A stretch of 64,000 nt of DNA from NCBI RefSeq assembly GCF_010993735.1, contig NZ_WQNI01000001.1, forward strand, positions 186,001 through 250,000, read 5' to 3'. Of the stretch, positions 42,902 to 52,077 are shown piece by piece. The notes under the pieces were generated by a model. It was not told the origin of the DNA. It saw only the letters and a list, made by a program, of their open reading frames with translations, and did not search any database. The position numbers were made by a program, and so were the translations under genes. The stretch is from Chelativorans alearensis (GTDB lineage Bacteria; Pseudomonadota; Alphaproteobacteria; Rhizobiales; Rhizobiaceae). How positions within the stretch are numbered: position 1 is the first letter of the stretch; each line of letters starts with the position of its first letter.

Positions 42902-44530
42902 ATGTTGCGTATTCAGGAGAGACTTTTCCGCTGCACGAGTCTTGGCAGGGGGATGGCACTTGGCCTTCTGGCGGGCGCTGCGCTCATGACCGGCAGTAGC
43001 CTGGCCACGACACCGGCCGGGGCCGAGGGCAAAACCGTCACCGCCGTGATGCATTCGGGCCTGCGCGTGCTCGATCCGATCATCACCACCGCGCACATCA
43101 CCCGCAACCACGGCTACATGATCTACGACGTTCTGGTGGCCGTCGACGAGAACTTCGAGCCGCAGCCGCAGATGGCCGACTGGACCATCTCCGACGACAA
43201 TCTCGTCTATACCTTCACCCTGCGCGACGGTTTGACGTTTCACGACGGCAATCCGGTGACGGCAGCCGATGCGGTGGCCTCGCTGAAGCGCTGGGGCAAG
43301 CGCGATTCCGGTGGCCAGCTCCTCTTCGACGTGACCGAAAGCCTTGAAGCAAAAGACGACAAGACGCTGGTGTGGACGCTGAAGAGCCCGTTCCCCGCGC
43401 TTCTCGAGATCGTCGGCAAGCAGTCGGCGGTGCCGCCCTTCATCATGCCGGAGCGCGTCGCGAGCGGATCGGCTGACGAGGCGATTACCGATTACACCGG
43501 CTCCGGCCCCTTCGTCTTCGTGGAGGAGGAATACCAGCCGGGCGTTTCGGTCACCTACCGCAAGTTCGAGGATTATGTGCCGCGCGAGGAGCCGGCGAAC
43601 TGGATGGCCGGCGGCAAGAACGTCAAGGTGGATCAAGTCAAATGGGTGACGATGCCCGACGCGCAGACCGCAATCAACGCGCTGATGTCGGGCGAGATCG
43701 ACTATATCGAACAGGTACAGATCGATCTATTGCCGATTCTGGAAACCAGCGAGAACGTGACGGTAGAGACACGCGACGAGCTGGGCTACCAGACGATAGG
43801 CCGCATGAATTTCAAATACCCGCCCTTCGACGATGTGAAGATCCGCCAGGCCGCGATGATGGCACTGAGCCAGGAAAATGTCCTGGGCACGCTGATCGGC
43901 AATCCCGACTACTACACGATATGCGGCGCGATCTTCGGTTGCGGCACGCCGTTGGCCGATGATTCCGGCTCCGGGACGCTGACGTCCGGCGGCGACATCG
44001 AGGGCGCCAAGAAGCTGCTGGAGGAGGCCGGCTATGACGGCACGCCGGTTGTTCTGATGCAGCCTACCGACGTGGTGAGCCTCACGGCCCAGCCGGTGGT
44101 CGCCGCGCAGGCACTGCGCGAGGCTGGCTTCAATGTCGATATGCAGCCGATGGACTGGCAGACACTGGTGACGCGCCGCGCCAGCCAGGCGAAACCTTCC
44201 GAAGGCGGCTGGAACATGTTCTTCACCAACTGGATGGTGCCGGAGATCAATTCGCCCCTGATCAGCCCCATGCTGAACGGCCGCGGAGACGACGCCTGGT
44301 TCGGCTGGCCGGAGGACGATGAGATCGAGGTGTTGCGCGCGGAGTTCATCGCAGCCGACACGTTGGACAAGCAGAAGGAAGTGGCTGTCAGGATCCAGGA
44401 ACATACGCTGGAGAACGTGCTCTACATCCCACTTGGCCAGTATGCGTCTCCACAAGCACGCAGCAACAAGCTGACCGGCATGATCCCGTCTCCGGTCCCC
44501 GTGTTCTGGAACGTCGAAAAAGCGGACTGA
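42902..44530 (+). CDS. Oligopeptide-type ABC transporter substrate-binding protein (family 5)
   Basis: A 542-residue periplasmic receptor of the DppA/OppA family. The signal peptide is long (about 1-42) and ends near PAGAEGKT. The family pattern YDVLVAVDENFEPQPQMADW and LRDGLTFHDGNPVTAADAV is clear. It starts at the ATG at 42902, 85 bases after the M81 gene. Ligands of this family include peptides, nickel and sugars; the flanking peptidases favour a peptide or modified amino acid. Confidence 0.92.
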   Translation: MLRIQERLFRCTSLGRGMALGLLAGAALMTGSSLATTPAGAEGKTVTAVMHSGLRVLDPIITTAHITRNHGYMIYDVLVAVDENFEPQPQMADWTISDDNLVYTFTLRDGLTFHDGNPVTAADAVASLKRWGKRDSGGQLLFDVTESLEAKDDKTLVWTLKSPFPALLEIVGKQSAVPPFIMPERVASGSADEAITDYTGSGPFVFVEEEYQPGVSVTYRKFEDYVPREEPANWMAGGKNVKVDQVKWVTMPDAQTAINALMSGEIDYIEQVQIDLLPILETSENVTVETRDELGYQTIGRMNFKYPPFDDVKIRQAAMMALSQENVLGTLIGNPDYYTICGAIFGCGTPLADDSGSGTLTSGGDIEGAKKLLEEAGYDGTPVVLMQPTDVVSLTAQPVVAAQALREAGFNVDMQPMDWQTLVTRRASQAKPSEGGWNMFFTNWMVPEINSPLISPMLNGRGDDAWFGWPEDDEIEVLRAEFIAADTLDKQKEVAVRIQEHTLENVLYIPLGQYASPQARSNKLTGMIPSPVPVFWNVEKAD

Positions 44531-44543
44531 CCGCCGTGAACAA

Positions 44544-44576
44544 GCCTCGCCCGGCGCTGCACCAGCCGGGCGAGGC
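44544..44576 (+). terminator. Attenuator-type hairpin after the oligopeptide-binding protein gene
   Basis: GCCTCGCCCGGC (44544-44555) and GCCGGGCGAGGC (44565-44576) form a perfect 12-base stem with a nine-base loop. A wider pair, AACAAGCC (44539-44546) and GGCTTGTT (44595-44602), offers a competing fold. It lies in the 157-base gap before the permeases and probably sets a high receptor-to-permease ratio. Confidence 0.72.
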
Positions 44577-44687
44577 CCGCTCCGGGCGTGAGGGGGCTTG
44601 TTCCCCGTGCGGTGACGGCAGTCTTCGGGCTGGTGCCGCATACGTTTCGGGCCATGTAGGCGCTTCGTCAGAGGACAACGCGTTCCG

Positions 44688-45629
44688 ATGCTAGGCTACA
44701 TCATCCGGCGCATCCTGGCCGTTATTCCGGTGATGACCATTGTCGCCGTCTTCGTTTTCCTGCTCTTGCGGCTGACGCCGGGCGATCCGGCGGCGATCAT
44801 CGCCGGCGATATGGCCACGCCGGCCCAACTCGAGCGGATCCGCACCTCGCTCGGCCTTTCCGAGCCGCTGCACGAGCAGTTCATCACCTGGGTGGGTCTG
44901 CTTCTGCAGGGCGACCTTGGCACCTCATTGATCTCCAATACGCCGGTGACGCAGATGATCGGCCAGCGCGTCTGGCCGACGATCAACATCGCCATCCTCA
45001 CCATCGTTCTGTCCGTTCTCATTGCCGTGCCGATGGGAGTGCTGGCCGCCTGGCGGCACCGCACCTGGGTCGATTATGTGGTGATGGCCTTTTCGGTGCT
45101 CGGCTTTTCGATTCCGGTGTTCGTCATCGGCTATCTCTTTATTCAGACGTTTTCGATTGGGCTGGGCTGGTTTCCCGTGCAGGGCTACGTCGCGCCATCG
45201 GAAGGTTTCGGCGCGTTCCTGTCCCGCGCCATCCTGCCGTGCCTGACGCTCGCCACCATCTATGTGGCGCTGATTGCCCGCATGACCCGCGCTTCCATGC
45301 TGGAAGTGCTGGGCGAGGATTATATCCGCACCGCGCGCGCCAAGGGGGTGAAGGAGATCGTCGTCCTCTTCCGCCACGCGCTGAGAAACGCCGCGGTGCC
45401 GATCATGACGATCATCGGCACCGGCTTCGCGCTTCTTATCGGCGGGGTGGTGGTGACTGAGAGCGTTTTCAATATTCCCGGCATCGGTCGACTGACCGTC
45501 GATGCCATTCTGGCGCGCGACTATCCCGTTATCCAGGGCATGATCCTCCTGACGAGCGGCCTCTACGTCTTCATCAACCTTATTATCGACCTGTCCTACA
45601 CCTTCTTCGATCCGAGGATCCGCTACTGA
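44688..45629 (+). CDS. Dipeptide/oligopeptide ABC transporter permease, DppB type
   Basis: A 313-residue membrane protein with six hydrophobic segments. The N-terminal YIIRRILAVIPVMTIV and VFLLLRLTPGDPAAI are the DppB signature, and VLGEDYIRTARAKGVKEIVV is the EAA coupling loop. The ATG at 44688 is used; its stop shares one base with the next start. Confidence 0.94.
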   Translation: MLGYIIRRILAVIPVMTIVAVFVFLLLRLTPGDPAAIIAGDMATPAQLERIRTSLGLSEPLHEQFITWVGLLLQGDLGTSLISNTPVTQMIGQRVWPTINIAILTIVLSVLIAVPMGVLAAWRHRTWVDYVVMAFSVLGFSIPVFVIGYLFIQTFSIGLGWFPVQGYVAPSEGFGAFLSRAILPCLTLATIYVALIARMTRASMLEVLGEDYIRTARAKGVKEIVVLFRHALRNAAVPIMTIIGTGFALLIGGVVVTESVFNIPGIGRLTVDAILARDYPVIQGMILLTSGLYVFINLIIDLSYTFFDPRIRY

Positions 45630-46513
45630 TGGTCGCCTCTCCGCAACCCGCCGCAAGGCTGCAATGGCTCTTCGGCGCGATGGCTATGCCGCGCGGCTGG
45701 CGCGCTGGCGCCGGGCCGATGGTCGCCGCGGCCGTGCTCTTTCTGATTGTGCTCGCGTCACTTCTGGCGCCGCTCATCGTGCCGCACGATCCGATGTCCA
45801 TGGACGCGCTGCAGCGGCTGAAAGGGCCGAGCGAAACCCATCCGCTGGGCACCGACGCCTATGGGCGCGATCTATTATCGCGCGTCGTGACGGGCGGGCG
45901 CATCTCGCTGCTCATCGGTATCGGTGCCGCGGTCGTCAGCGTTCTGATCGGTCTTCTGACCGGCCTTGTGTCCGGCTTTTTCCGGATCGCCGATGCCATC
46001 ATCATGCGCGTCATGGACAGCCTCATGGCCATCCCCTCCATCCTGCTGGCCATCGCGCTGGTAGCCCTCAACGGCCCGAGCATCTGGTCTGTCATGAGTG
46101 CCATCACCATTCCGGAAATCCCGCGCGTGGTGCGGCTGGTGCGCTCGGTCGTGTTGTCGGCGCGCGAGGAACCTTATGTGGAAGCGGCCGTCGCACTCGG
46201 CTCCTCGATGCCGAAGATCCTCTGGCAACACCTGATGCCCAACACCCTCGCTCCGCTTATCGTGCAGGGCACCTATATCTGCGCCTCGGCAATCCTGACG
46301 GAAGCGATCCTCTCTTTCCTGGGGGCGGGCGTTTCGACGGAAATCCCCACCTGGGGCAACATCATGGCCGAGGGACGGGTCTATTTCCAGCTCAAGCCGT
46401 CGCTCATCTTCTGGCCCGGCGTGATGCTGTCGCTCTGCATCCTGTCCATCAACCTGCTCGGCGATACGGCGCGTGACAAACTGGACCCGCGCCTGAAGAA
46501 GCGGGAGGCATGA
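45629..46513 (+). CDS. Dipeptide/oligopeptide ABC transporter permease, DppC type
   Basis: A 294-residue permease with six hydrophobic segments. HPLGTDAYGRDLLSRVVTGG is the classic DppC motif after the first segment, and EEPYVEAAVALGSSMPKIL the EAA loop. It pairs with the DppB-type protein and overlaps the ATPase gene by four bases. Confidence 0.95.
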   Translation: MVASPQPAARLQWLFGAMAMPRGWRAGAGPMVAAAVLFLIVLASLLAPLIVPHDPMSMDALQRLKGPSETHPLGTDAYGRDLLSRVVTGGRISLLIGIGAAVVSVLIGLLTGLVSGFFRIADAIIMRVMDSLMAIPSILLAIALVALNGPSIWSVMSAITIPEIPRVVRLVRSVVLSAREEPYVEAAVALGSSMPKILWQHLMPNTLAPLIVQGTYICASAILTEAILSFLGAGVSTEIPTWGNIMAEGRVYFQLKPSLIFWPGVMLSLCILSINLLGDTARDKLDPRLKKREA

Positions 46514-48177
46514 CCATGCGCTTCAAGACCCGCAATTTCGACGATGTGCCGAGCGTGCTGAGGATCGACGAACTGACGGTGCGGCTTGCCGACAACGACA
46601 CCGCGCCGCCGGTGCTCGACCGGGTGTCGCTGGAAATCAGGCAAGGGGAGACCGTCTGCCTTGTCGGCGAGTCCGGTTCCGGCAAGTCCGTCACCTCGCT
46701 TTCGGTCATGGGGCTCTTGCCCAAGGGGGCGCTCGCCGCCACCGGCGGGCGCATCGAACTGGAAGGGAGGAACCTGCTCGCGCTCGGCGCCCAGGCAATG
46801 CGCCACATGCGCGCGCGGAAGATCTCGATGATCTTCCAGGAACCGATGACGGCGCTGAACCCGGTTATCCGCGTCGGTGCCCAGATCGAGGAGGTGCTCG
46901 ACACCCACGCCAGGCTGCCGGCCAGGGAGAAGAGGGCGCGCGTGCTCGACATCATGAGCCAGGTGCATCTGCCGGATGTGGAGCGCATCTACCACTCCTA
47001 TCCGCACCAGCTCTCCGGCGGGCAACGCCAACGCATCATGATCGCCATGGCGCTGATCCTGGAGCCGCAACTGCTGATCGCCGACGAGCCGACCACCGCC
47101 CTTGATGTCACGACGCAAAAGCAGATCCTGAGCCTCATCGCCGAGCTGCAAGAAAAGCACGGCACCGCTGTGCTCTTCATAACCCACGACATGGGCGTGG
47201 TGGCGGAGATCGCGGACACGGTGCATGTGATGAGACGCGGACAGATCGTCGAGCGGGCACCGGTCGAGGGGCTATTGCGCCACCCGAAGCACGACTACAC
47301 CCGGGAACTGCTGAAGGCCGTGCCGAGCCTGACACCCCGCCCATCCCGGCCGCAGCCGGACGGCCCTGCCGTTTTATCGGTGGATGGCCTGCAGAAGATC
47401 TATGGCGCTCATGGCCTCTTCAGCCGGCGCAAGACAACGCGGGCGGCGAGCGATGTGAGCTTTTCCATTCCACGTGGGCGCACGCTTGGCATCGTTGGCG
47501 AGAGCGGTTCCGGAAAATCCACGGTGGCGCGCTGCATAATGCGGCTGATCGACCCGACCGACGGAGAGATCCGCGTCGCCGACAGGGAGATCGCCCGGCT
47601 TTCGCGGCGCGCGTTGCGGCCTTACCGGAAGCATATCCAGATCGTGTTCCAGGATCCGTTCCGCTCGCTCAACCCGCGCTGGACCATTGGCCGGAGCCTG
47701 ATAGAGGGACCGCTCAACACCGGGGCGGAGAAGAAGACGGCGCTGAAACGGGCGGCCGAACTTCTGATGCTGGTCGGCTTGCCGGACGACGCGGTGAACC
47801 GGTATCCGCATCAGTTCTCCGGCGGTCAGCGGCAGCGCGTGGCGATTGCCCGCGCCATCGCCATGGAGCCCGACGTGCTGGTGGCCGATGAGGCGGTGTC
47901 CGCCCTCGACGTCTCCGTACAGGCGCAGGTGCTGGAACTGCTCGAGACGCTGCAGAGGAAGCTCGGCATAACCATTCTCTTCATCACACATGATCTGCGT
48001 GTAGCCGCGCAGATCTGCGACGAGGTCGTGGTGATGCAGCACGGCCGCATCGTCGAACACGACAGCGCCGCCAACGTGCTTTCCAACCCCCGGCATGCCT
48101 ATACGCGCTCCCTCATCGAGGCGGCCCCTGGACGTGCCTGGGACTTCGCCAATTTCCATGAATTACAGACCGTATGA
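46510..48177 (+). CDS. Fused oligopeptide ABC transporter ATPase (DppD-DppF type)
   Basis: A 555-residue protein with two full ABC domains. The first (about 10-270) has GESGSGKSVTS, HQLSGGQRQRIMIAMAL and LLIADEPTTALDV; the second (about 285-545) has GESGSGKSTVARC, HQFSGGQRQRVAIARAI and VLVADEAVSALDV. It supplies both nucleotide-binding sites for the DppBC-type pair. The start ATG at 46510 overlaps the permease gene; a second ATG at 46516 is in frame. Confidence 0.95.
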   Translation: MTMRFKTRNFDDVPSVLRIDELTVRLADNDTAPPVLDRVSLEIRQGETVCLVGESGSGKSVTSLSVMGLLPKGALAATGGRIELEGRNLLALGAQAMRHMRARKISMIFQEPMTALNPVIRVGAQIEEVLDTHARLPAREKRARVLDIMSQVHLPDVERIYHSYPHQLSGGQRQRIMIAMALILEPQLLIADEPTTALDVTTQKQILSLIAELQEKHGTAVLFITHDMGVVAEIADTVHVMRRGQIVERAPVEGLLRHPKHDYTRELLKAVPSLTPRPSRPQPDGPAVLSVDGLQKIYGAHGLFSRRKTTRAASDVSFSIPRGRTLGIVGESGSGKSTVARCIMRLIDPTDGEIRVADREIARLSRRALRPYRKHIQIVFQDPFRSLNPRWTIGRSLIEGPLNTGAEKKTALKRAAELLMLVGLPDDAVNRYPHQFSGGQRQRVAIARAIAMEPDVLVADEAVSALDVSVQAQVLELLETLQRKLGITILFITHDLRVAAQICDEVVVMQHGRIVEHDSAANVLSNPRHAYTRSLIEAAPGRAWDFANFHELQTV

Positions 48178-48265
48178 GCATGAACGCGGTCCCGAATCCC
48201 GTTTCGCGCCCGCTCTTAACCGTGGGAGCGGCCAGGAATGAACATCTTCAATCAGGACGCGTCCA

Positions 48266-49396
48266 ATGAATTACAGGCAACTGCCCTTTGACACCGCTGC
48301 CATGCTCGCCGGGCTTAAGCCCTGGATCGAATGCGAAAGCCCCACCTTCGATGCCGCGGCTGTCGACCGGATGATGGATCTTGCCGCCTATGATCTGGCG
48401 GCGGCCGGCGCAGAGATCGAACGCATTCCCGGACGCATGGGCTTCGGCGGCTCTGTGCGGGCGCGCTTTCCGCACAAGGATTTCGGCAAGCCCGGCATCC
48501 TGATCTCCGGCCATCTCGACACGGTTCATCCTATCGGGACGCTGGAAAAGAACCCGTGGCGCATCGAGGATGGCCGCTGCTACGGCCCCGGCATTCAGGA
48601 CATGAAGGGCGGCAATTATGTGAGCATCGAAGCCATCCGCCAGCTTGCGCTGGCAGGCCTTAAGACGCCGCTGCCGATCACCGTTCTGTTCACGCCCGAC
48701 GAGGAGGTGGGAACGCCTTCGACACGCGAGCTGATCGAGGTGGAGGCGCGCAAAAACAAGGTGGTGCTGGTGCCCGAGCCTGCACGGCCGGACGGGGGAG
48801 CGGTGACCGGCCGCTATGCCATAGCCCGCTTCAATGTAAAAACCTCGGGCCGACCAAGCCATGCCGGCTGGGCGCTGAAGGACGGTCGTTCGGCAATCGC
48901 TGCCATGGCGCGCAAGGTGCTGGAGATAGAGGCGCTGACCAGCGAGGACTGCACCTTCTCGGTCGGCGTTATCCATGCCGGGCAGTGGGTGAACTGCGTT
49001 TCCTCGTTCTGCGACGCGGAGGTGCTGTCCATGGCCAAGCGCCAGGCGGACCTCGATGATGGCGTGAAGCGCATGCTGGCGCTTTCCGGTGAACAGAACG
49101 ACGTGACCATCGAGGTGACGCGCGGCGTGACGCGCCCCGTGTGGGAGCCGGACGCGGGCACGATGGCGGTCTATGAGCTGGCGCGCGGAATTGCCGGCGA
49201 GATCGGCTTCGAGCTGACCCATGCCAGCGCCGGCGGCGGCTCGGATGGCAACTTCACAGGCGCACTCGGCATCCCGACGCTCGATTCCATCGGCGTGCGT
49301 GGCGCAGGCCTCCACACGCTCGGCGAATATATCGAGGTCGACAGCCTCCTCGAGCGGGCACAGCTCATGGCCGGGCTCTTGATGCGGCTGGAATAG
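48266..49396 (+). CDS. M20 family metallopeptidase (carboxypeptidase G2-like)
   Basis: A 376-residue zinc hydrolase. Expected metal ligands are present: His83 and Asp85 in LISGHLDTVHP, Asp112 in GIQDMKGGN, and the catalytic/metal pair in FTPDEEVGTPSTR; SGRPSHAGWALKDG marks the dimerisation lid. It is cytoplasmic and would remove or hydrolyse an amino acid amide. It comes 88 bases after the fused ATPase gene on the same strand, so it probably processes transported cargo together with the M81 enzyme. Acyl-amino-acid hydrolases are close relatives, so the exact bond is unclear. Confidence 0.9.
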   Translation: MNYRQLPFDTAAMLAGLKPWIECESPTFDAAAVDRMMDLAAYDLAAAGAEIERIPGRMGFGGSVRARFPHKDFGKPGILISGHLDTVHPIGTLEKNPWRIEDGRCYGPGIQDMKGGNYVSIEAIRQLALAGLKTPLPITVLFTPDEEVGTPSTRELIEVEARKNKVVLVPEPARPDGGAVTGRYAIARFNVKTSGRPSHAGWALKDGRSAIAAMARKVLEIEALTSEDCTFSVGVIHAGQWVNCVSSFCDAEVLSMAKRQADLDDGVKRMLALSGEQNDVTIEVTRGVTRPVWEPDAGTMAVYELARGIAGEIGFELTHASAGGGSDGNFTGALGIPTLDSIGVRGAGLHTLGEYIEVDSLLERAQLMAGLLMRLE

Positions 49397-49397
49397 A

Positions 49398-49488
49398 GCA
49401 ATTCCAGGAAAAGTGGATCCGTCCGGAATTGCGATAAAACAAGGAATTAGACCAGTTCATCGATTCCGTGGAACGATGAACTGGTCTA
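49398..49488. repeat. Two-hairpin Rhizobiales-type intergenic repeat
   Basis: First hairpin: GCAATTCC (49398-49405) with GGAATTGC (49425-49432). Second: TAGACCAGTTCATCG (49448-49462) with CGATGAACTGGTCTA (49474-49488), a perfect 15-base stem with an 11-base loop. The order and wording match an element I recognise from many rhizobial genomes. It lies between the convergent M20 and Lrp-type genes and may end both transcripts. Confidence 0.75.
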
Positions 49489-49508
49489 GAGCGAGAAGGA
49501 GGGTGGGC

Positions 49509-49988
49509 TCAGAAGTCGAGCTGTGCTCCATCCACCACTTCCTTCATGACGAAGAAAGTGCGCGTCTGGCGCACGCCGGGCAGGGCGATGAGCTGGTTTC
49601 CGTGCAGGCGGTTGAAGTCGGCCATGTCGCGGACGCGGATTTTCAGGAAATAGTCGAAGTCGCCCGCCACCAGGTGGCAATCGAGGATGAAGGGCAGCTT
49701 CAGCACGGCTGCCTCGAAGGCGGAAAAGCTCTCGGGTGTGGAACGGTCGAGAACCACACCGACCATGACCAGGGCGCCCCGTTCTACGCGCGCCGGCGCG
49801 ATCGCCGCATGGACGCCGCGGATGTAGCCAGCTTTGAAGAGCCGCTCCGTGCGGCGATGGCAGGTCGCGGGGCTGACGCCCACCAGCCTGGCGAGATCGG
49901 CATTGCTCAACCGGCCGTCGCCCTGCAGCTGCCGGAGGATTTTGAGATCGATCCGGTCCAATGCCTCTTCGTCGGAAGGTTCTTTCAT
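49509..49988 (-). CDS. acdR: Lrp/AsnC-family regulator, probable AcdR
   Basis: A 159-residue Lrp-type regulator. The HTH is at about 12-60 (RIDLKILRQLQGDGRLS, ADLARLVGVSPATCHRRTE), followed by the RAM effector domain with CHLVAGDFDYFLKIRVRDM. It is divergent from the ACC deaminase gene, exactly as acdR is in Proteobacteria where it is needed for acdS activation. The start ATG at 49988 gives MKEPSDEEALDRI. A generic Lrp would look similar; the context decides. Confidence 0.85.
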   Translation of the reverse strand: MKEPSDEEALDRIDLKILRQLQGDGRLSNADLARLVGVSPATCHRRTERLFKAGYIRGVHAAIAPARVERGALVMVGVVLDRSTPESFSAFEAAVLKLPFILDCHLVAGDFDYFLKIRVRDMADFNRLHGNQLIALPGVRQTRTFFVMKEVVDGAQLDF

Positions 49989-50012
49989 ATGGCCCGCCTG
50001 TTACAAAAGATT

Positions 50013-50027
50013 CCATCATATAGATGG
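50013..50027. promoter_or_regulatory. Short palindrome in the acdR-acdS divergent region
   Basis: CCATC-ATATA-GATGG lies 25 bases upstream of acdR and about 105 upstream of acdS. AT-centred palindromes of this size suit Lrp-type regulators. Its role is inferred from position only. Confidence 0.4.
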
Positions 50028-50132
50028 CTGAACTGAAGAAATCATAGCAACGCGATGCGCAACAATGAAAGCACCTTTCGGGGAAAGTCCGCTAGCCTCT
50101 CCGCCGGCTCCACTCCTTCGGAAAGGCTGTAC

Positions 50133-51146
50133 ATGCTGGAAAAATTCGAACGCTACCCGCTTGCCTTCGGCCCCACCCACATCGAAAAGCTGGAGCGTCT
50201 TTCGGCGCATCTGGGCGGCGGGGTGGAGCTTTATGCCAAGCGGGAGGACTGCAATTCGGGTCTGGCCTTCGGCGGCAACAAGCTGCGCAAGCTGGAGTAT
50301 ATCGTGCCCGACGCCATCGCCTCCGGGGCCGATACGCTGGTGTCGATCGGCGGCGTGCAGTCGAACCACACGCGCATGGTCGCCGCCGTGGCGGCGAAGA
50401 TCGGCTTCAAGTGCCGCCTGGTCCAGGAAAGCTGGGTGCCGCACGAGGATGCCGTCTATGACCGCGTCGGTAATATCCTGCTCAGCCGGGTCATGGGCGC
50501 AGAGGTGGAACTGGTCGACGAGGGGTTCGACATCGGCATCCGCGAGAGCTGGGAAAATGCGCTGAGGGATGTCGAAGCGAAGGGCGGCAAGCCCTATCCG
50601 ATCCCCGCAGGGGCCTCGGTTCATAAATATGGCGGGCTCGGCTATGTGGGCTTTGCCGAAGAAGTGCGCGCGCAGGAGGCCGAGCTTGGCTTCAAGTTCG
50701 ACTATATCGTCGTCTGCACCGTGACCGGCTCGACCCATGCCGGCATGCTGGTGGGCTTCGCCGCTGACGGGCGGGCACGAAAGGTGATCGGCATCGACGC
50801 CTCGGCGACCCCCGCGCAGACGAAGGCGCAGGTTCTCGATATCGCACGGAAGACGGCGGCGCTCGTGGATCTCGGACATGCGATCGAGGAAGACGACGTG
50901 GTGCTGGTCGAGGACTATGCCTATCCGCTCTACGGCGTGCCGTCGGAGGAGACGAAACAGGCGATCCGCCTATCTGCGCGGCTCGAGGGCATGATGACCG
51001 ATCCTGTCTACGAGGGAAAATCCATGCAGGGCATGATCGACCTGGTGAAGAAAGGCTTCTTCCCGGAGGGCTCGAAGGTGCTCTATGCGCATCTGGGAGG
51101 CGTGCCGGCGATCAACGGCTACAGCTACGCGTTCCGGAACGGGTAG
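50133..51146 (+). CDS. acdS: 1-aminocyclopropane-1-carboxylate deaminase
   Basis: A 337-residue PLP enzyme that converts ACC, the precursor of ethylene, to 2-oxobutyrate and ammonia. The PLP lysine is Lys50 in [13 protein letters not shown], and GGVQSNHTR follows. Glu294 in YEGKSMQGM and Leu321 in [11 protein letters not shown] are the residues that separate true ACC deaminases from the related D-cysteine desulfhydrases. Length equals the usual AcdS. The ATG at 50133 ([20 protein letters not shown]) is the conserved start. Divergent from acdR. The trait lowers plant ethylene and fits a plant-associated bacterium. Confidence 0.95.
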   Translation: MLEKFERYPLAFGPTHIEKLERLSAHLGGGVELYAKREDCNSGLAFGGNKLRKLEYIVPDAIASGADTLVSIGGVQSNHTRMVAAVAAKIGFKCRLVQESWVPHEDAVYDRVGNILLSRVMGAEVELVDEGFDIGIRESWENALRDVEAKGGKPYPIPAGASVHKYGGLGYVGFAEEVRAQEAELGFKFDYIVVCTVTGSTHAGMLVGFAADGRARKVIGIDASATPAQTKAQVLDIARKTAALVDLGHAIEEDDVVLVEDYAYPLYGVPSEETKQAIRLSARLEGMMTDPVYEGKSMQGMIDLVKKGFFPEGSKVLYAHLGGVPAINGYSYAFRNG

Positions 51147-51284
51147 GGGCAGTCACCTTCATCGACATCAATCATGCGGGGGCATGACCGATGCGCGTAT
51201 CGGTGCGACTGCGAACGCGTCCTCAATATCGCTTTTGACAATCCTGCCCCGCCGAGCACGGGAGTTTCTCCGCTCCCAAACATC

Positions 51285-51310
51285 TTGACCGCCGCGATGC
51301 GGTGGGTCAA
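51285..51310 (+). promoter_or_regulatory. Imperfect palindrome upstream of the GntR gene
   Basis: TTGACCGCCGC (51285-51295) and GCGGTGGGTCAA (51299-51310) form an imperfect inverted repeat in the 220-base gap before the GntR start. GTCAGACCAAT follows at about 51322. Either could be the GntR site; this is position-based inference. Confidence 0.4.
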
Positions 51311-51366
51311 ACTGCTATGATGTCAGACCAATTCTACAAGCGCATGCCGGCCGGAGCGCGGGGGCG

Positions 51367-52077
51367 ATGAGCGGAAATCCGATGATCCGCTCGCTGCCCG
51401 CGCACGACCGGGTGAACCAGGTGTCGGAGGCGCTTGCCGCCTATATCGAGCGGGCCAAGCTGAAGGCGGGCGACCGGCTTCCTGCCGAGAGGGAACTGAT
51501 GGCCGCCCTTGCGGTGGGGCGATCGACGATCCGCGAAGTCATCCGCCGTTACGAGGCACTCGGCGTCATCGATACGCGCCGGGGCAGCGGCAGCTATCTC
51601 AAGAAACCCATTTCCGCCGGCACGATCCATATGCCGCTGTCGTTGAACACCGTGCATCTGCGCGACGCGCTGCTTAAGACGCTGGAGGTGCGGCGCGGCA
51701 TCGAGGCGGAGGCGAGCGTGGTGGCGGCGAAGCGGCGGACGGAAGACGACATCGCCACCATCGAGGAGAAGCTCGACGAGATGGAGCGGGTGCACCTGGC
51801 CAAGGGCACGTCGGGGCCGGAGGATCTGGCCTTTCACCTCGCCATCTACGATGCCACGCACAACCCGCTCTTCCGCCAGCTTCTCGAGCAGATGCGGGAA
51901 GCATTCGAGCGTTTCTGGGAGCACCCCTTCGACCGCCAGGACTTCGCCCGCCGCTCCTTCCCGTTCCACCGCGAGCTGTTCGACGCGATCGTCGCGCAAG
52001 ATGCCGAGCGGGCGCGGGAAAAGACACTGAAAATCCTCGAGATCGTCGAGGAAGACATCAAGGAAATGTCCAGATGA
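51367..52077 (+). CDS. GntR-family regulator, FadR subgroup
   Basis: A 236-residue regulator. The winged HTH is at about 15-80 (VSEALAAYIERAKLKAGDRL, RELMAALAVGRSTIREVIRR), and the all-helical FCD effector domain spans about 95-225, with metal-type ligands in FHLAIYDATHNPLF and FHRELFDAIVAQD. It overlaps the PLP enzyme gene by four bases, and the sugar-type ABC genes follow on the same strand, so it probably regulates this whole run by sensing a small carboxylate. Confidence 0.9.
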   Translation: MSGNPMIRSLPAHDRVNQVSEALAAYIERAKLKAGDRLPAERELMAALAVGRSTIREVIRRYEALGVIDTRRGSGSYLKKPISAGTIHMPLSLNTVHLRDALLKTLEVRRGIEAEASVVAAKRRTEDDIATIEEKLDEMERVHLAKGTSGPEDLAFHLAIYDATHNPLFRQLLEQMREAFERFWEHPFDRQDFARRSFPFHRELFDAIVAQDAERAREKTLKILEIVEEDIKEMSR

